Source: an uncultured bacterium
GTDB taxonomy: Bacteria > Bacillota > Clostridia > Oscillospirales > Oscillospiraceae
Reading direction: 5' to 3'
Length of the DNA: 47,934 bases
NCBI GenBank assembly: GCA_947643715.1
Contig: CANRXB010000019.1
Location: 1-47,934 of the forward strand
Shown one piece after another: positions 1 to 8,736 of the stretch. Under the pieces are notes generated by a model. That model did no database searches, had not been told where the DNA came from, and worked only from the letters and a program-made list of their open reading frames with translations. The translations under genes and the position numbers were made by a program. Every line of letters starts with the position of its first letter. Positions within the stretch are counted from its first letter, which is position 1.

Positions 1-252
1 GTGGAGACCGCCCCCGTCCAAACAGCCGCTCCGGCGGTGGAGACCGCCCCCGTCCAAACAGCCGCTCCGGCGGTGGAAGCCGCCCCCGTCCAGGCAGCCG
101 CTCCGGCGGTGGAAGCCGCCCCCGTCCAAACAGCCGCCCCGGCGGTAGAGACTGCCCCCGTCCAAGCAGCCGCTCCGGCGGTGGAGACCGCACCCGTCCA
201 AACAGCCGCTCCGGCGGTAGAAACTGCACCTGTCCAAGCAGCCCCTCCGGTG
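1..252 (+). repeat. 36-bp in-frame tandem repeat, 7 copies
   Basis: Units start at 1, 37, 73, 109, 145, 181 and 217. The first two are identical; the others differ at a few positions, many synonymous (gtg/gta, gag/gaa). The length of 36 keeps the reading frame, so copy-number change would only lengthen the linker. The array touches the window edge and may continue to the left. Confidence 0.95.
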
Positions 253-591
253 GAGGAGACCGCCCCTCCCTCCCCTGTGCTGGAGGGTCCCGCTATATGG
301 AAGCAGCCGATCAAGCCTATCGATCCCGGCTATATCAACGTGATGCAGGTCCTCGTGGAAGAGAAGGCCCCGAAATATATCAAGATGTTCGGGCTATGCC
401 AGTGTGCCCGCTGTCTTGAGGACGTGAAGGCCCTTACCTTGAACCACCTCCCTTCCAAGTACGTGGTACTGGAGCAAGGGGATCTGATCCCCCGTCTGAC
501 GGTGTACGAGGGACAATTCAGCAGCGACGTCACGGCGCAGCTCCTCCAGGCTTGCAAGCTGGTCATGGAACGGCCCCATCACGGCCGCTGA
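1..591 (+). CDS. ComFB-domain protein with Ala/Pro/Val-rich repeat linker (5' end probably outside window)
   Basis: The frame is open at the left edge, so the GTG at base 1 may be an internal valine codon. Residues 1-84 are seven 12-residue repeats (TAPVQTAAPAVE type), a flexible linker. Residues 100-196 match the ComFB family: a helical start, then a CQCARC cysteine pair followed by LEDVKALTLNHLPSKYVV, the family signature. ComFB proteins were named for a Bacillus late-competence operon. Members have recently been reported to bind cyclic dinucleotides and influence motility; that is family knowledge, not shown here. The gene converges on the flagellar operon and shares its terminator. What lies N-terminal of the repeats is unseen. 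Confidence 0.8.
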   Translation: METAPVQTAAPAVETAPVQTAAPAVEAAPVQAAAPAVEAAPVQTAAPAVETAPVQAAAPAVETAPVQTAAPAVETAPVQAAPPVEETAPPSPVLEGPAIWKQPIKPIDPGYINVMQVLVEEKAPKYIKMFGLCQCARCLEDVKALTLNHLPSKYVVLEQGDLIPRLTVYEGQFSSDVTAQLLQACKLVMERPHHGR

Positions 592-612
592 TCGAGCACC
601 GGTACAGATATC

Positions 613-654
613 AAAGATCTCTGGCGGATGGATCGTCCGCCAGAGATCTTTTTT
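613..654. terminator. Bidirectional intrinsic terminator between ComFB gene and flagellar operon
   Basis: A perfect 16-bp inverted repeat (613-628 with 636-651) has a 7-nt loop, and the right arm runs into six T residues. It ends the plus-strand ComFB transcript. Read on the minus strand the stem ends in a shorter TTT, so it probably also ends the long flagellar operon, whose last stop codon is at 675. Confidence 0.9.
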
Positions 655-674
655 CGCATCCAAAAATCCAAAGG

Positions 675-1973
675 TCAGCCCTCCGGCACCTCTTGGGCCA
701 TCTCTTCGGGGCTCTCGGGACGCTGCTGATATGGATTGGTGAGCTGTTCCCAAAGGGTGTTCACGTTCTCCATACAAATGAAGTAGATGCTGGTCATCAT
801 GTTGTCGGGGATGCGCAGCTCCTCCGCCAAAACGGTGATGCGCTCCCAGTCCGCAGATTCATAGCTGAGCACCAGGTCGTACAGCTTGCCGCAACGGCCC
901 TCGTGGGTGAGCAGGGCCGCCTTGATCTCATCGGCCACCGGAACCTCGGACAGGATCTCCTCCATGGGCGCATCGATGAGGTAGTTCAACGTGGAGAACA
1001 TCCCCATGAGGTAGGCTTCCGCCTTGGATATGGGCATATCATGGGCGTAGTTCATCAGCTCGCTACAGAAGTTGGCCCGCATGAACGAACGCTTCAAGAA
1101 CTCCTCCGAGCCGGGATCCGTCTCGTTCTCCGCGTTGCTGGCGCTGAGCAGATAGATCCACTGTTTGAGCTGCCCCAGGCCCAAAGTCATGATGGCCTGG
1201 GTGATGGTGGTCGCCCGGTGGCGCAGGGCGAAGTAAGCGGAGTTGACCATCTTCAGCAGACCATAGGACAGGCTGGCGTCCGCCGCGATCATCTGCTCGA
1301 CCTCTTCCACATTGGGCTCATCCCGGGTGACGGCCACCATGAGCTGGAAGAAATTGCTCTGGATGTAGGCGCTGCTGTGGGCCTGGGTGGTGAGCTTGTC
1401 GGCCACATAAGGGCCTTCCAGCCCGTCCGCCCCCAGCGCGACGGCCCGGTCGTAGACGCTCGCCGACTCGATATTCGTGACGATACACTTGATGTTCATG
1501 CTGTGGGCGATCTCCACCGTGTTGCGGATGGTGACGTCGGAGGCGGTCTTGGCGTTGATCTTGATGAACTGGATATCGTCCAGCAGAGCCAGGTATCGGG
1601 GCGTGAACTGGAAATCGTTCACCGCGATGCGATAGCCCTCCCTGCCGTACTGATGCACCAGGTGCATGGACAGGGGGTGGATGATCACCGCATCGTCGAT
1701 CTGGATGACCAGGTCGCTCTTGTCGAAGAGCCGGGGCGTCTTTTTCATCAGCAGCATGGTGGTGAACGTCATGAAATTCAGCGTTCCCTTCAACACCTTG
1801 GGGCTGTTCTGCGTCAAGAAGCTATAGATGGTATTGGCGGCGGCAAATTCCGCGCTGGAGGTGGAGCTGTCGCTGCTGAACGCCTGATTGGCCCCGTGGT
1901 ATAGGATCTCATGTCCGATGGTATTCCCCGCAGCGTCTCGAATGGGCTGCCGCACGATATATTTGCCGCTCAT
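675..1973 (-). CDS. Degenerate EAL + HDOD signalling protein (YuxH-like)
   Basis: The protein has 432 aa. Residues 1-190 follow the EAL phosphodiesterase fold, but catalytic signatures are lost: EAL reads EIL, the DDFG loop reads NDFQ, and the KID motif reads KIN. Residues 195-400 are an HDOD domain (KMVNSAYFALRHRATTI, then LGLGQLKQW). EAL-HDOD proteins of this type usually sense or scaffold rather than degrade c-di-GMP. The start follows AGGAGG by 5 nt. It is the last gene of the operon, 20 bp after cheV, which suggests a link between second-messenger state and chemotaxis. Inactivity is inferred from residues only. Confidence 0.85.
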   Translation of the reverse strand: MSGKYIVRQPIRDAAGNTIGHEILYHGANQAFSSDSSTSSAEFAAANTIYSFLTQNSPKVLKGTLNFMTFTTMLLMKKTPRLFDKSDLVIQIDDAVIIHPLSMHLVHQYGREGYRIAVNDFQFTPRYLALLDDIQFIKINAKTASDVTIRNTVEIAHSMNIKCIVTNIESASVYDRAVALGADGLEGPYVADKLTTQAHSSAYIQSNFFQLMVAVTRDEPNVEEVEQMIAADASLSYGLLKMVNSAYFALRHRATTITQAIMTLGLGQLKQWIYLLSASNAENETDPGSEEFLKRSFMRANFCSELMNYAHDMPISKAEAYLMGMFSTLNYLIDAPMEEILSEVPVADEIKAALLTHEGRCGKLYDLVLSYESADWERITVLAEELRIPDNMMTSIYFICMENVNTLWEQLTNPYQQRPESPEEMAQEVPEG

Positions 1974-1993
1974 AACTGCCTCCTATTTCGCTC

Positions 1994-2929
1994 TCAGGCC
2001 TTCTTGGCCTTCTTTTCCTGACGCATGAGGAGATGATCCATCACGTCCACGAGATGGCCGATCTCCGGCTTGGTCAGTTGCTCGTCCGCCCCCAATTCCC
2101 GGCCCTTGCGGCGCATCTCCTCACTGATGAGGGAAGAGAAGATGATCAGGGGGATGTGTTTGAACTTGGCGTTGTCCTTGACCAGCTTGGTCAGGCGGTG
2201 GCCGTCCATCTGGGGCATCTCGATGTCCGTGATGATCAAGGCCACGTTCTTCGTCAGTTCATCGTCCTGGGGCAGTTCCGACAGGGCCTCCCACAGCTCC
2301 AGCCCGTTGGAGAACATATGCAGGTTCATGTAGTTGGCGCGGCGCAGGGACTCTTCGATCATCTTGCTGAGCAGGACGGAGTCCTCCGCCACCCAGATGG
2401 GCTTGTCGTTGCGCTCCCGCGGGCCGAGCTGATCCACCTCGGACATCTGGATGGACGTCTCCGGGGCGATCTCGGCCACGATGCGCTCGAAGTCCAGGAT
2501 GGTGACCAACTCTCCGTCGCACTGCGCGATGCCGGTGGCCACGCTCTCCGCACCGCCGGAGACCGCTTTGTCCGGCTTCTGGATATCGATCCAGGAGATA
2601 CGGCTGATGCGGTCCACCGTGTGCACCCGGAAGGCGATGAACATCTTATTGAAGTTGGTGATGATGAAGATGTCCTTGGGGTCCTTCGGGCTCTCCACGC
2701 CCAGATACCTGGGCAGATCCACCACCGTGAGCACCGTGTCCCGGGGCTTGAAGATGCCCTCCACCGCCTCGTGGGCCATGGGCATGGGCTTCACCGGAGC
2801 GGAGATCATGATCTCCCGCACCTTGGCCACGTTGATGCCGAACAGGTTGCCGCCGATGGTGAATTTCATGATCTCGATCTCATTGGTGCCGGACTCCAGC
2901 AAGATGCCCTGCTTGTTGTCTTCCATCAT
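1994..2929 (-). CDS. cheV: CheV, CheW-like coupling protein with receiver domain
   Basis: The protein has 311 aa. Residues 15-155 are a CheW-like domain that docks to chemoreceptors and the kinase CheA. Residues 177-305 are a receiver domain with AEDS at the acidic pocket, the phospho-acceptor Asp235 in TDIEMPQMDG, and the conserved Lys in TKPE. CheV couples receptors to CheA and adapts when phosphorylated. The start has AAGGAG 8 nt upstream; a second Met follows directly. It lies 30 bp after cheD. CheA and CheW themselves are not in this window. Confidence 0.93.
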   Translation of the reverse strand: MMEDNKQGILLESGTNEIEIMKFTIGGNLFGINVAKVREIMISAPVKPMPMAHEAVEGIFKPRDTVLTVVDLPRYLGVESPKDPKDIFIITNFNKMFIAFRVHTVDRISRISWIDIQKPDKAVSGGAESVATGIAQCDGELVTILDFERIVAEIAPETSIQMSEVDQLGPRERNDKPIWVAEDSVLLSKMIEESLRRANYMNLHMFSNGLELWEALSELPQDDELTKNVALIITDIEMPQMDGHRLTKLVKDNAKFKHIPLIIFSSLISEEMRRKGRELGADEQLTKPEIGHLVDVMDHLLMRQEKKAKKA

Positions 2930-2959
2930 ATGAACAACTCCTTTTCGTCTTGTGCGGTG

Positions 2960-3442
2960 TCAAATGATCAGCTCTTGTCGACCGTAGCAGCGCACGCAGC
3001 CCAGACCGCTGTTCACGTCGAAAAGCAGGGTGCGGGCCACGGCCCCGCCCACATCCTCCTTCATCAAGCGGATGCCTTCCTTCCTCAGGTTCAGATGCAC
3101 GCTCTCGATGTTGCGTTGGCCGATGTTGCCCAGCGAGCCGCTCCCGCCGTCTTTGAACATCATGGCCCCGCCGGCGATCTTCGCGATGATCCTGGTGCGG
3201 CTGCCGCCCATGGCTTCTAACTGCTTCAAGGTCTCTCTGATCCCGGTATCTGCATATTTCATCGGGTGTTTGCGTCCCGTCTCCATATTCAGCGGCAGCA
3301 TGATATGCACCAGGGCCCCCAGCTTGAGGGCCGGATCGTGCAGGCAGATGCCGATGCACGAACCCAGCGCATAAGTGACCAACATGCCCTCCCCTTTGGC
3401 CAGCTTCATGTCCGCGATGCCGATGATCAGCTTCTCACTCAT
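2960..3442 (-). CDS. cheD: CheD, chemoreceptor glutamine deamidase
   Basis: The protein has 160 aa, normal for the family. The catalytic cysteine (Cys29 in GSCIGICLHD) and histidine (His46 in VHIMLP) of CheD are present. CheD deamidates receptor glutamines and is controlled by binding CheC. The gene overlaps the end of cheC by 8 bp, so the two are translationally coupled, fitting the known CheC-CheD complex. Confidence 0.95.
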   Translation of the reverse strand: MSEKLIIGIADMKLAKGEGMLVTYALGSCIGICLHDPALKLGALVHIMLPLNMETGRKHPMKYADTGIRETLKQLEAMGGSRTRIIAKIAGGAMMFKDGGSGSLGNIGQRNIESVHLNLRKEGIRLMKEDVGGAVARTLLFDVNSGLGCVRCYGRQELII

Positions 3443-4061
3443 CCCTCACGCCCAGCTTCCGTAACAAAGCGTTCAGAGACCGGAGGTCAGGCGACATCAG
3501 CAGGCGGCAGGGGACCTGCTTGTTCTCGCTCACGAAGTTGCCCCCGATGGTCATGATATAGTCGGATTGGCCGCCGTATTCCGCCATGGGCACGGCCAAG
3601 ATGGCCCCTTGCATGTCTACCGTGAACGCGGGCACCGTCAGCTTCACGTCCATGCCGGCAAGGCCGCTCAGGGCGTTGATGAACGTGGAGATCATGATGT
3701 TGCCCACCTCTACCAGAGCGGAATTCTCCAGCTCGGTCAGTTGGCTGTAGTCCGTGACCCGCTGGGACAGCATGCTCTCCAGCACGATGTTGACGAACTC
3801 CAACGGCTGCACCGACAGCATGATGCCGTTGACTTGGCCGCTGAGCTTCACCAGCACGCCGGCCGTGATCTCTTCCGGGCCACCGATCCACTCGATGGCC
3901 TCATTATAGCCCATGATCCGCACCTCGGGCAGCGTGATCCGCACCTGCCTGCCCAGCATCTGCGACAGGGCGGTGGCGGCGTTGCCGGTGCCGACGCTAC
4001 CGATCTCCCGGAGCGTGTCCAACTCCAGGGAGTTCAGCTCGTCGTAGTTTTTGATGGCCAT
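3435..4061 (-). CDS. cheC: CheC, CheY-P phosphatase
   Basis: The protein has 208 aa with two copies of the CheC phosphatase signature: REIGSVGTGNAATALS near residues 18-33, and ENSALVEVGNIMIS later. CheC hydrolyses CheY-P and, when bound to CheD, sequesters it. AGGAGG precedes the ATG by about 9 nt. A 181-bp gap separates it from flgG upstream, the largest gap in the operon. Confidence 0.94.
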   Translation of the reverse strand: MAIKNYDELNSLELDTLREIGSVGTGNAATALSQMLGRQVRITLPEVRIMGYNEAIEWIGGPEEITAGVLVKLSGQVNGIMLSVQPLEFVNIVLESMLSQRVTDYSQLTELENSALVEVGNIMISTFINALSGLAGMDVKLTVPAFTVDMQGAILAVPMAEYGGQSDYIMTIGGNFVSENKQVPCRLLMSPDLRSLNALLRKLGVRDE

Positions 4062-4242
4062 TCAATCAACCTCCTATAATCTATCCCTTGAGAAGAGGCG
4101 ATGTGCCCCTCCCAAGTCCGCAGCTCAGCCGCGGCAGGCCGTTCCGGACGGCCTTTGGTTTGGATCTTATCGCCGAATGCTACCGATCGGGCACATCATC
4201 GGTCCCGCCTATCCCTCCCGGACCTCAAAGGCCCTGCGCGCA
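4062..4242. other. 181-bp spacer between flgG and cheC
   Basis: No gene is seen. It holds a 7-bp hairpin (4136-4142 with 4148-4154) and, on the minus strand at 4167-4174, GGCGATAA, a 7/8 match to a sigma-28 -10 box. No TAAA lies at the right distance upstream, so an internal sigma-28 promoter for cheC-cheD-cheV is possible but weak. Confidence 0.35.
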
Positions 4243-4986
4243 TCAGGTACGCAGGTTGTTGATGGTGCTCTCGATCTCGTCGGATGTGATCACCATCTTC
4301 AACGCCATGCCGTAGGCCCGCTGGGATTCGATCACCTTGGAGTACTCCTCCGCGAGATCGGCGTTGGAGCCCTCCAGCAGTCCTTGCCGCAGGGTGCCGG
4401 TGCCGTACCACAGGTTCCCGTTCTTGTCGACGGGCAGATACCGGGTGTCGTCCAACTGGGTCATGCCGTCGTAGTTGGGATAATCGTAGATGCCGATCGG
4501 GAGCTTCTCCTTGGGATCGTCCACCTGGATGAGCCCGCCGGTGTCGCTGAGCACGAAACGCCCCGTGCCGTCCCCCAGGCAGAACACTTTCTCCATGACG
4601 GGCTGGCCCGCCTCATCCATCTCGCCGGTGGCCCGCTCCAGCTCCGACATGGAGAACGCGCCGTTGCGGGTATAGGTCACCTGGCCCGTAGCCAGATCCA
4701 CCAGGGCGAAGAACCCCTGGCCGTCGATCATATAATCCAGGCTCCTGCCGTTGTCCACCACAGGACCCTGAGAGAAATCGGTAGAGGTCTTCAGCAGCCG
4801 GGCGCCCACGCCCATGGGCAGCTCTTCGTCGATGCCCCTGTGGTCCTGATACATCAGCGCGGTGAAATAGGAGCGGTCCGCCTTGAAGCCGAAGGTGTTC
4901 AGATTGGCGATGTTGTCGCTGTGGACGTTCAGCCGCCGGAGCTGCTGCTGGGCGCCTACCGCGCCGATATAGAAAGATTGGTTCAT
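4243..4986 (-). CDS. flgG: Flagellar rod/hook-basal body protein FlgG-like (FlhP)
   Basis: The protein has 247 aa. The N-terminus has the rod-protein signature, with residues NSDNIANLNTFGFK-like in register (seen as VHSDNIANLNTFGFKADR). The C-terminus has the matching amphipathic helix (LLEGSNADLAEEYSKVIESQ). These two helices pack in the axial rod. It is paired with the similar gene at 5001-5750, as flhO/flhP are in Bacillus. Assignment to G rather than F rests on order and is less certain than membership in the family. Confidence 0.85.
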   Translation of the reverse strand: MNQSFYIGAVGAQQQLRRLNVHSDNIANLNTFGFKADRSYFTALMYQDHRGIDEELPMGVGARLLKTSTDFSQGPVVDNGRSLDYMIDGQGFFALVDLATGQVTYTRNGAFSMSELERATGEMDEAGQPVMEKVFCLGDGTGRFVLSDTGGLIQVDDPKEKLPIGIYDYPNYDGMTQLDDTRYLPVDKNGNLWYGTGTLRQGLLEGSNADLAEEYSKVIESQRAYGMALKMVITSDEIESTINNLRT

Positions 4987-5000
4987 ATCTCCTCACCCCA

Positions 5001-5750
5001 TCACATCCGGCCGATATCGCTGGCGGAATGGCCCATCAGCTCATCGTACATCTTGCTCACCGAGGCCGCGCTCTGGAAGGCCCGCTGGCTGGTGAGCATC
5101 TCGGTCATCTGACGGATCATGTCCACGTTGGAGCGCTCCACGTACTTCCACAGGACGGTGGGACGATCTATGGCTTCCGCCCCCTCCCCGGTGAAGAAGC
5201 CCTGATCGTCGTGCTCCAGCTGCTCCAGGTCCTCGAAGCCGTACACCCCAAGCTGGCCCAGCAGTCCGCCGTTCTCAGCGTAGATGTTCCCCTGGTCGTC
5301 CACGTCCAGCTTGTCGGTGGACAGCAGGATGGTCTCGCCCTCGCTGTCCAGCACGCGGCCCACGCCCGGGAAGCAGAGATAACCCTCTTCATCCAGAGAG
5401 AAGCTGCCCGACCGCGTGTAGACGGTGTCGCCCCCCTCCTGCTGGATGGCGAAGAAGCCGTCGCCGATGATGGCGAAGTCCAGCGGGATATTGGTGGGCT
5501 CGGGGATGCCCTGGTCAAAGGTGACATGGATCTCACTGTTGGCCCGGATATAGCTCTGCCGGCCGATGTCGGTGTATTCCTTCTCCTTGTTGCCCACCCG
5601 TGTGTACATCACATCGTCGAAGGTGCTGGCGATATACCGGCTCTCTTTGAAACCAGCGGTGGAGATATTCACCATGTTGTTGCCCACCACGTTCAGGTTG
5701 CGCTGGTGTGTCACCATACTGGAGGTGAGGTTGTAGAAGCCTTTGAACAT
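5001..5750 (-). CDS. flgF: Flagellar rod/hook-basal body protein FlgF-like (FlhO)
   Basis: The protein has 249 aa with the flagellar rod N-terminal motif (NLNVVGNNMVNISTAGFKES) and the C-terminal motif (VERSNVDMIRQMTEMLTSQR). The middle resembles the FlgE/F/G shared domain (DFAIIGDGFFAIQ, YTRSGSFSLDEEGYL). It is exported by the flagellar type III system and builds the rod. It sits 6 bp after the sigma-28 gene and 14 bp before its paralogue. The F/G labels could be exchanged. Confidence 0.85.
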   Translation of the reverse strand: MFKGFYNLTSSMVTHQRNLNVVGNNMVNISTAGFKESRYIASTFDDVMYTRVGNKEKEYTDIGRQSYIRANSEIHVTFDQGIPEPTNIPLDFAIIGDGFFAIQQEGGDTVYTRSGSFSLDEEGYLCFPGVGRVLDSEGETILLSTDKLDVDDQGNIYAENGGLLGQLGVYGFEDLEQLEHDDQGFFTGEGAEAIDRPTVLWKYVERSNVDMIRQMTEMLTSQRAFQSAASVSKMYDELMGHSASDIGRM

Positions 5751-5756
5751 CTTGCA

Positions 5757-6599
5757 TCATGCCTTCTTCCGCTTTTTAGAGGTTTTTTGAGGTGTCTCGC
5801 TGTTCATATAGGAACCCATGAATTCCCGCAGCTTCTGGATGGCCCGGGAGTGGATCTGGGAGATGCGCGGCTCGCTCACTCCCATCACCTGGGCGATCTC
5901 TTTCATATGCAGGTTCTTCTCGTAATAGAGCGACAGCACGATCTGCTCGTTCTTCTGGAGGGAAGCGATGCCCTGCGCCAAGGTCTGCTGGAGCTCCTGA
6001 TCCTCCAGCACCGTCTCGGGCTGGATCTTCGGGTCCTCGGAGGACACTTCGAAGCGGTATCCCTCCATGTCCCGGGCGTCCATCAGCGCGTCCAGGGACA
6101 GGGTGTTGCTCAAGGCCACCCGGGCGGCCTCCTTCTGATATTTGTCGGTGGGGATCCCCAGATGGCTGGCCACCTCGTGGTCGGTGGGGAAACGCCCCAG
6201 CTCGTTGGCCAGGCTGGACACTGCGGCGTCGATCTCCTTGGCCCGCTGCCGGATGTTCCTGGGCAGCCAGTCCTGCTTGCGGGCCAGGTCGATGACCATC
6301 CCCCGGATGCGTTTGGACACGTAGGTCTCGAACTTGATCCCCTTGTCCGGGTCGAACTTGTCGATGGCGCTGAGCAGAGTGAGGATGCCTTCGCTCACGA
6401 TGTCGTCCACCTGAGCGAAGCTGCTGTACACACCCCGGATCTGGAGGGCCGCGCTCTTGATCAGCCCTTCGTACCGCAGCACCAGCGGCCACTTCAGCTC
6501 CTCGTCCCCCGTACGCTTATATGCCGCCAGCAGGTCGGCGGTGCTCATGGCTTCGATCTCCTCCGGCGTGTATCGCTGTTGGACGGCGCCGGCGCTCAT
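5757..6599 (-). CDS. fliA: RNA polymerase sigma-28 factor (FliA/SigD)
   Basis: The protein has 280 aa. Region 2 is clear (DDIVSEGILTLLSAIDKFDP, then FETYVSKRIRGMVIDLAR), followed by the FliA/WhiG-type DWLPRNIRQRAKEI. Region 4 ends with a helix-turn-helix (MKEIAQVMGVSEPRISQIHS). It directs late flagellar and chemotaxis promoters. It overlaps flhA in an ATGA junction. Encoding sigma-28 inside the hook-basal body operon matches Bacillus sigD. FlgM, its anti-sigma factor, is not in the window. Confidence 0.95.
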   Translation of the reverse strand: MSAGAVQQRYTPEEIEAMSTADLLAAYKRTGDEELKWPLVLRYEGLIKSAALQIRGVYSSFAQVDDIVSEGILTLLSAIDKFDPDKGIKFETYVSKRIRGMVIDLARKQDWLPRNIRQRAKEIDAAVSSLANELGRFPTDHEVASHLGIPTDKYQKEAARVALSNTLSLDALMDARDMEGYRFEVSSEDPKIQPETVLEDQELQQTLAQGIASLQKNEQIVLSLYYEKNLHMKEIAQVMGVSEPRISQIHSRAIQKLREFMGSYMNSETPQKTSKKRKKA

Positions 6600-8704
6600 G
6601 TGCCCACCGCCCTTCGCTCGGCCCGGACCGGCATGTCGGCCGTGATGTTGCCCAGGGCCTGGATCTGCACGGTGTTGGTGATCTCATTGAAGGAGAGCAC
6701 GTAGACGTTGGGGTAGAACTGGGTGATCATCCGGCTGAAATAGCCCCGGATCACCTGGCTGACCAGGATGACCGGCGTCTGGGACAGGTCGCCGAACTTC
6801 TTCAGATGCTCCGCGAGCTGGGAGATGATGGTCTGCATCAGGTCGGGGCCCATGGCCAGATACACGCCCTGCTCGTTGCGGGTGAGGGAGGAGATGATCT
6901 TCTTCTCCACCTCAGCGTCCAGGGTGATGACCCGGAGCTGCCCGTCCTCGCAGAAGCGGCGGGTGATGGTGCGGGCCAATGCGCCGCGCACCTGTTCGGT
7001 GGTCATCTCCAGGTCCCGGCCCTGGGCCATGGCGTCGGCGGCGGTCTCCACGATGGTGCTCAGGTCCTTGATGGGCACGCCTTCCTGGAGGAGATTGCGC
7101 AGCAGCTTCTCCAGCTTGGCATAGGGGATGATGCCGGGCACCGCCTCCTCCACCAGCTCGGGGGAGGTCTGCTTCAGGTTCTCCACCAGACGGATGGTCT
7201 CCGCCCGGTTCAGCAACTCGTAGGCGTGCTTCTTCACCGTCTCCGCCAAGTGGGTGAGCATGACGGACAGCGGATCGATGACGTTGTAGCCGTAGATCTC
7301 CGCCATCTCCTTGTTCTCCGGCAGGATCCACCGGGAAGGGATGCCGTAGGCTGGTTCGATGGTCTCGATGCCGTCGATCTCCCCCAACGGATTGGGGGGC
7401 TCCAGGGCCAGGTAGTAGTCCACCAGGATCTCGCCCTGGGCCACCACCTCGCCCTTGATGCGGATGGCGTATTGGTTCGTGCCCAGCGCGGAGGAATCGT
7501 GGAGGCGGATGGATGGGATGACGAAGCCCATGTCCTGGGCATACTGCCGCCGGAAGATGGTGATGCGGCTGATGAGCTTGCCGCCGTGGCTCTCGTCCAC
7601 CATGGGGATGAGGCTGTAGCCGAACTCCATCTCCACCGGCTCCACCGACAGCAGGGTGTATACGTTGTTGATATCTCGGTAATAATCGCTCTCAGTGGGC
7701 GCCGTTGCCTCGGGGGGCTCAGCGGCGGCGGCCTGGGCCTCCGCTGCCTCCGCCTGGCGCTGGGCGCTGAGCTGACGGGTGATGAAGAACCCTCCGCCCA
7801 CCAGCGCCGCGCCGCCAAAGAACAGCGGGATCGTGGGCGTGCCCGGGATGACGGCCAGGAACAGCAGGATCACGCCGGTGGTCATGATGGCCCTGGGCTG
7901 GGACTTGAACTGGGACACCACGTCCATGTTCAGGCTGCCGTCGGACACGGAACGGGTGACGATCATGCCCGTAGCGGTGGAGATCATCAGGGATGGGATC
8001 TGAGACACCAGACCGTCGCCGATGGTGAGGATGCAGTACTGGCTCATCACGTCGCCGATGCTGCCGCCCTTGACCACCATGCCGATGATGATGCCGCCCA
8101 CCAGGTTGATGATGGTGATGATGATGGACATGGTGGAGTCGCCTTTGACGATCTTGGTGGCGCCGTCCATAGCGCCATAGAAATCGGCCTCTTTCTGGAT
8201 CTTCTCACGGCGGGTCCTGGCCTGCTGCTCGTCGATGAGGCCGGAGGACAGGTCCGCGTCGATGGCCATCTGCTTACCGGGCATCGCGTCCAGGGTGAAG
8301 CGGGCAGCCACCTCGGACACACGCTCCGCGCCCTTGGTGATGACGATGAGCTGCACCAGCACGATGATGAAGAAGATCACGAAGCCCACCACGATGTCAC
8401 CCTGGGTGATGAGCTGTCCGAAGTTCCGGATGACCACGCCGGGGTCGCCGGTGGTGAGGATCATCCGGGTACTGGACACGTTCATGCCCAACCGGAACAA
8501 GGTCGTGATGAGCAGCAGGGAGGGGAAGATAGAGAAGTCCAACGCCTCCGAGATGTTCATGGTGATCATCAGGATCATGATGGACAATCCGATGTTCACC
8601 ACCAGGAGGACGTCCAGGATCGCAGGGTCCAGTGGGATGAACAGGAACATGACCACGACCACCACGAACAGCGCTATGGCATTGTCCAAAATGCGTTTGA
8701 GCAT
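6596..8704 (-). CDS. flhA: FlhA, flagellar export gate protein
   Basis: The protein has 702 aa. The N-terminal ~320 residues hold multiple membrane segments and the FHIPEP signature (ERVSEVAARFTLDAMPGKQ). The C-terminal cytoplasmic part is the ring that receives export chaperones. AGGAGGT lies 8 nt before the ATG. In many Clostridia and Bacillus flhF and flhG follow flhA; here fliA follows directly with an overlap. Confidence 0.97.
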   Translation of the reverse strand: MLKRILDNAIALFVVVVVMFLFIPLDPAILDVLLVVNIGLSIMILMITMNISEALDFSIFPSLLLITTLFRLGMNVSSTRMILTTGDPGVVIRNFGQLITQGDIVVGFVIFFIIVLVQLIVITKGAERVSEVAARFTLDAMPGKQMAIDADLSSGLIDEQQARTRREKIQKEADFYGAMDGATKIVKGDSTMSIIITIINLVGGIIIGMVVKGGSIGDVMSQYCILTIGDGLVSQIPSLMISTATGMIVTRSVSDGSLNMDVVSQFKSQPRAIMTTGVILLFLAVIPGTPTIPLFFGGAALVGGGFFITRQLSAQRQAEAAEAQAAAAEPPEATAPTESDYYRDINNVYTLLSVEPVEMEFGYSLIPMVDESHGGKLISRITIFRRQYAQDMGFVIPSIRLHDSSALGTNQYAIRIKGEVVAQGEILVDYYLALEPPNPLGEIDGIETIEPAYGIPSRWILPENKEMAEIYGYNVIDPLSVMLTHLAETVKKHAYELLNRAETIRLVENLKQTSPELVEEAVPGIIPYAKLEKLLRNLLQEGVPIKDLSTIVETAADAMAQGRDLEMTTEQVRGALARTITRRFCEDGQLRVITLDAEVEKKIISSLTRNEQGVYLAMGPDLMQTIISQLAEHLKKFGDLSQTPVILVSQVIRGYFSRMITQFYPNVYVLSFNEITNTVQIQALGNITADMPVRAERRAVGT

Positions 8705-8736
8705 GGGTGGTCACCTCCTGGTGGTCTACGGGGCCG

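Noticed and set aside
1-252. CRISPR-like array
   Set aside because: The 36-bp units are contiguous with no spacers and encode protein in frame.
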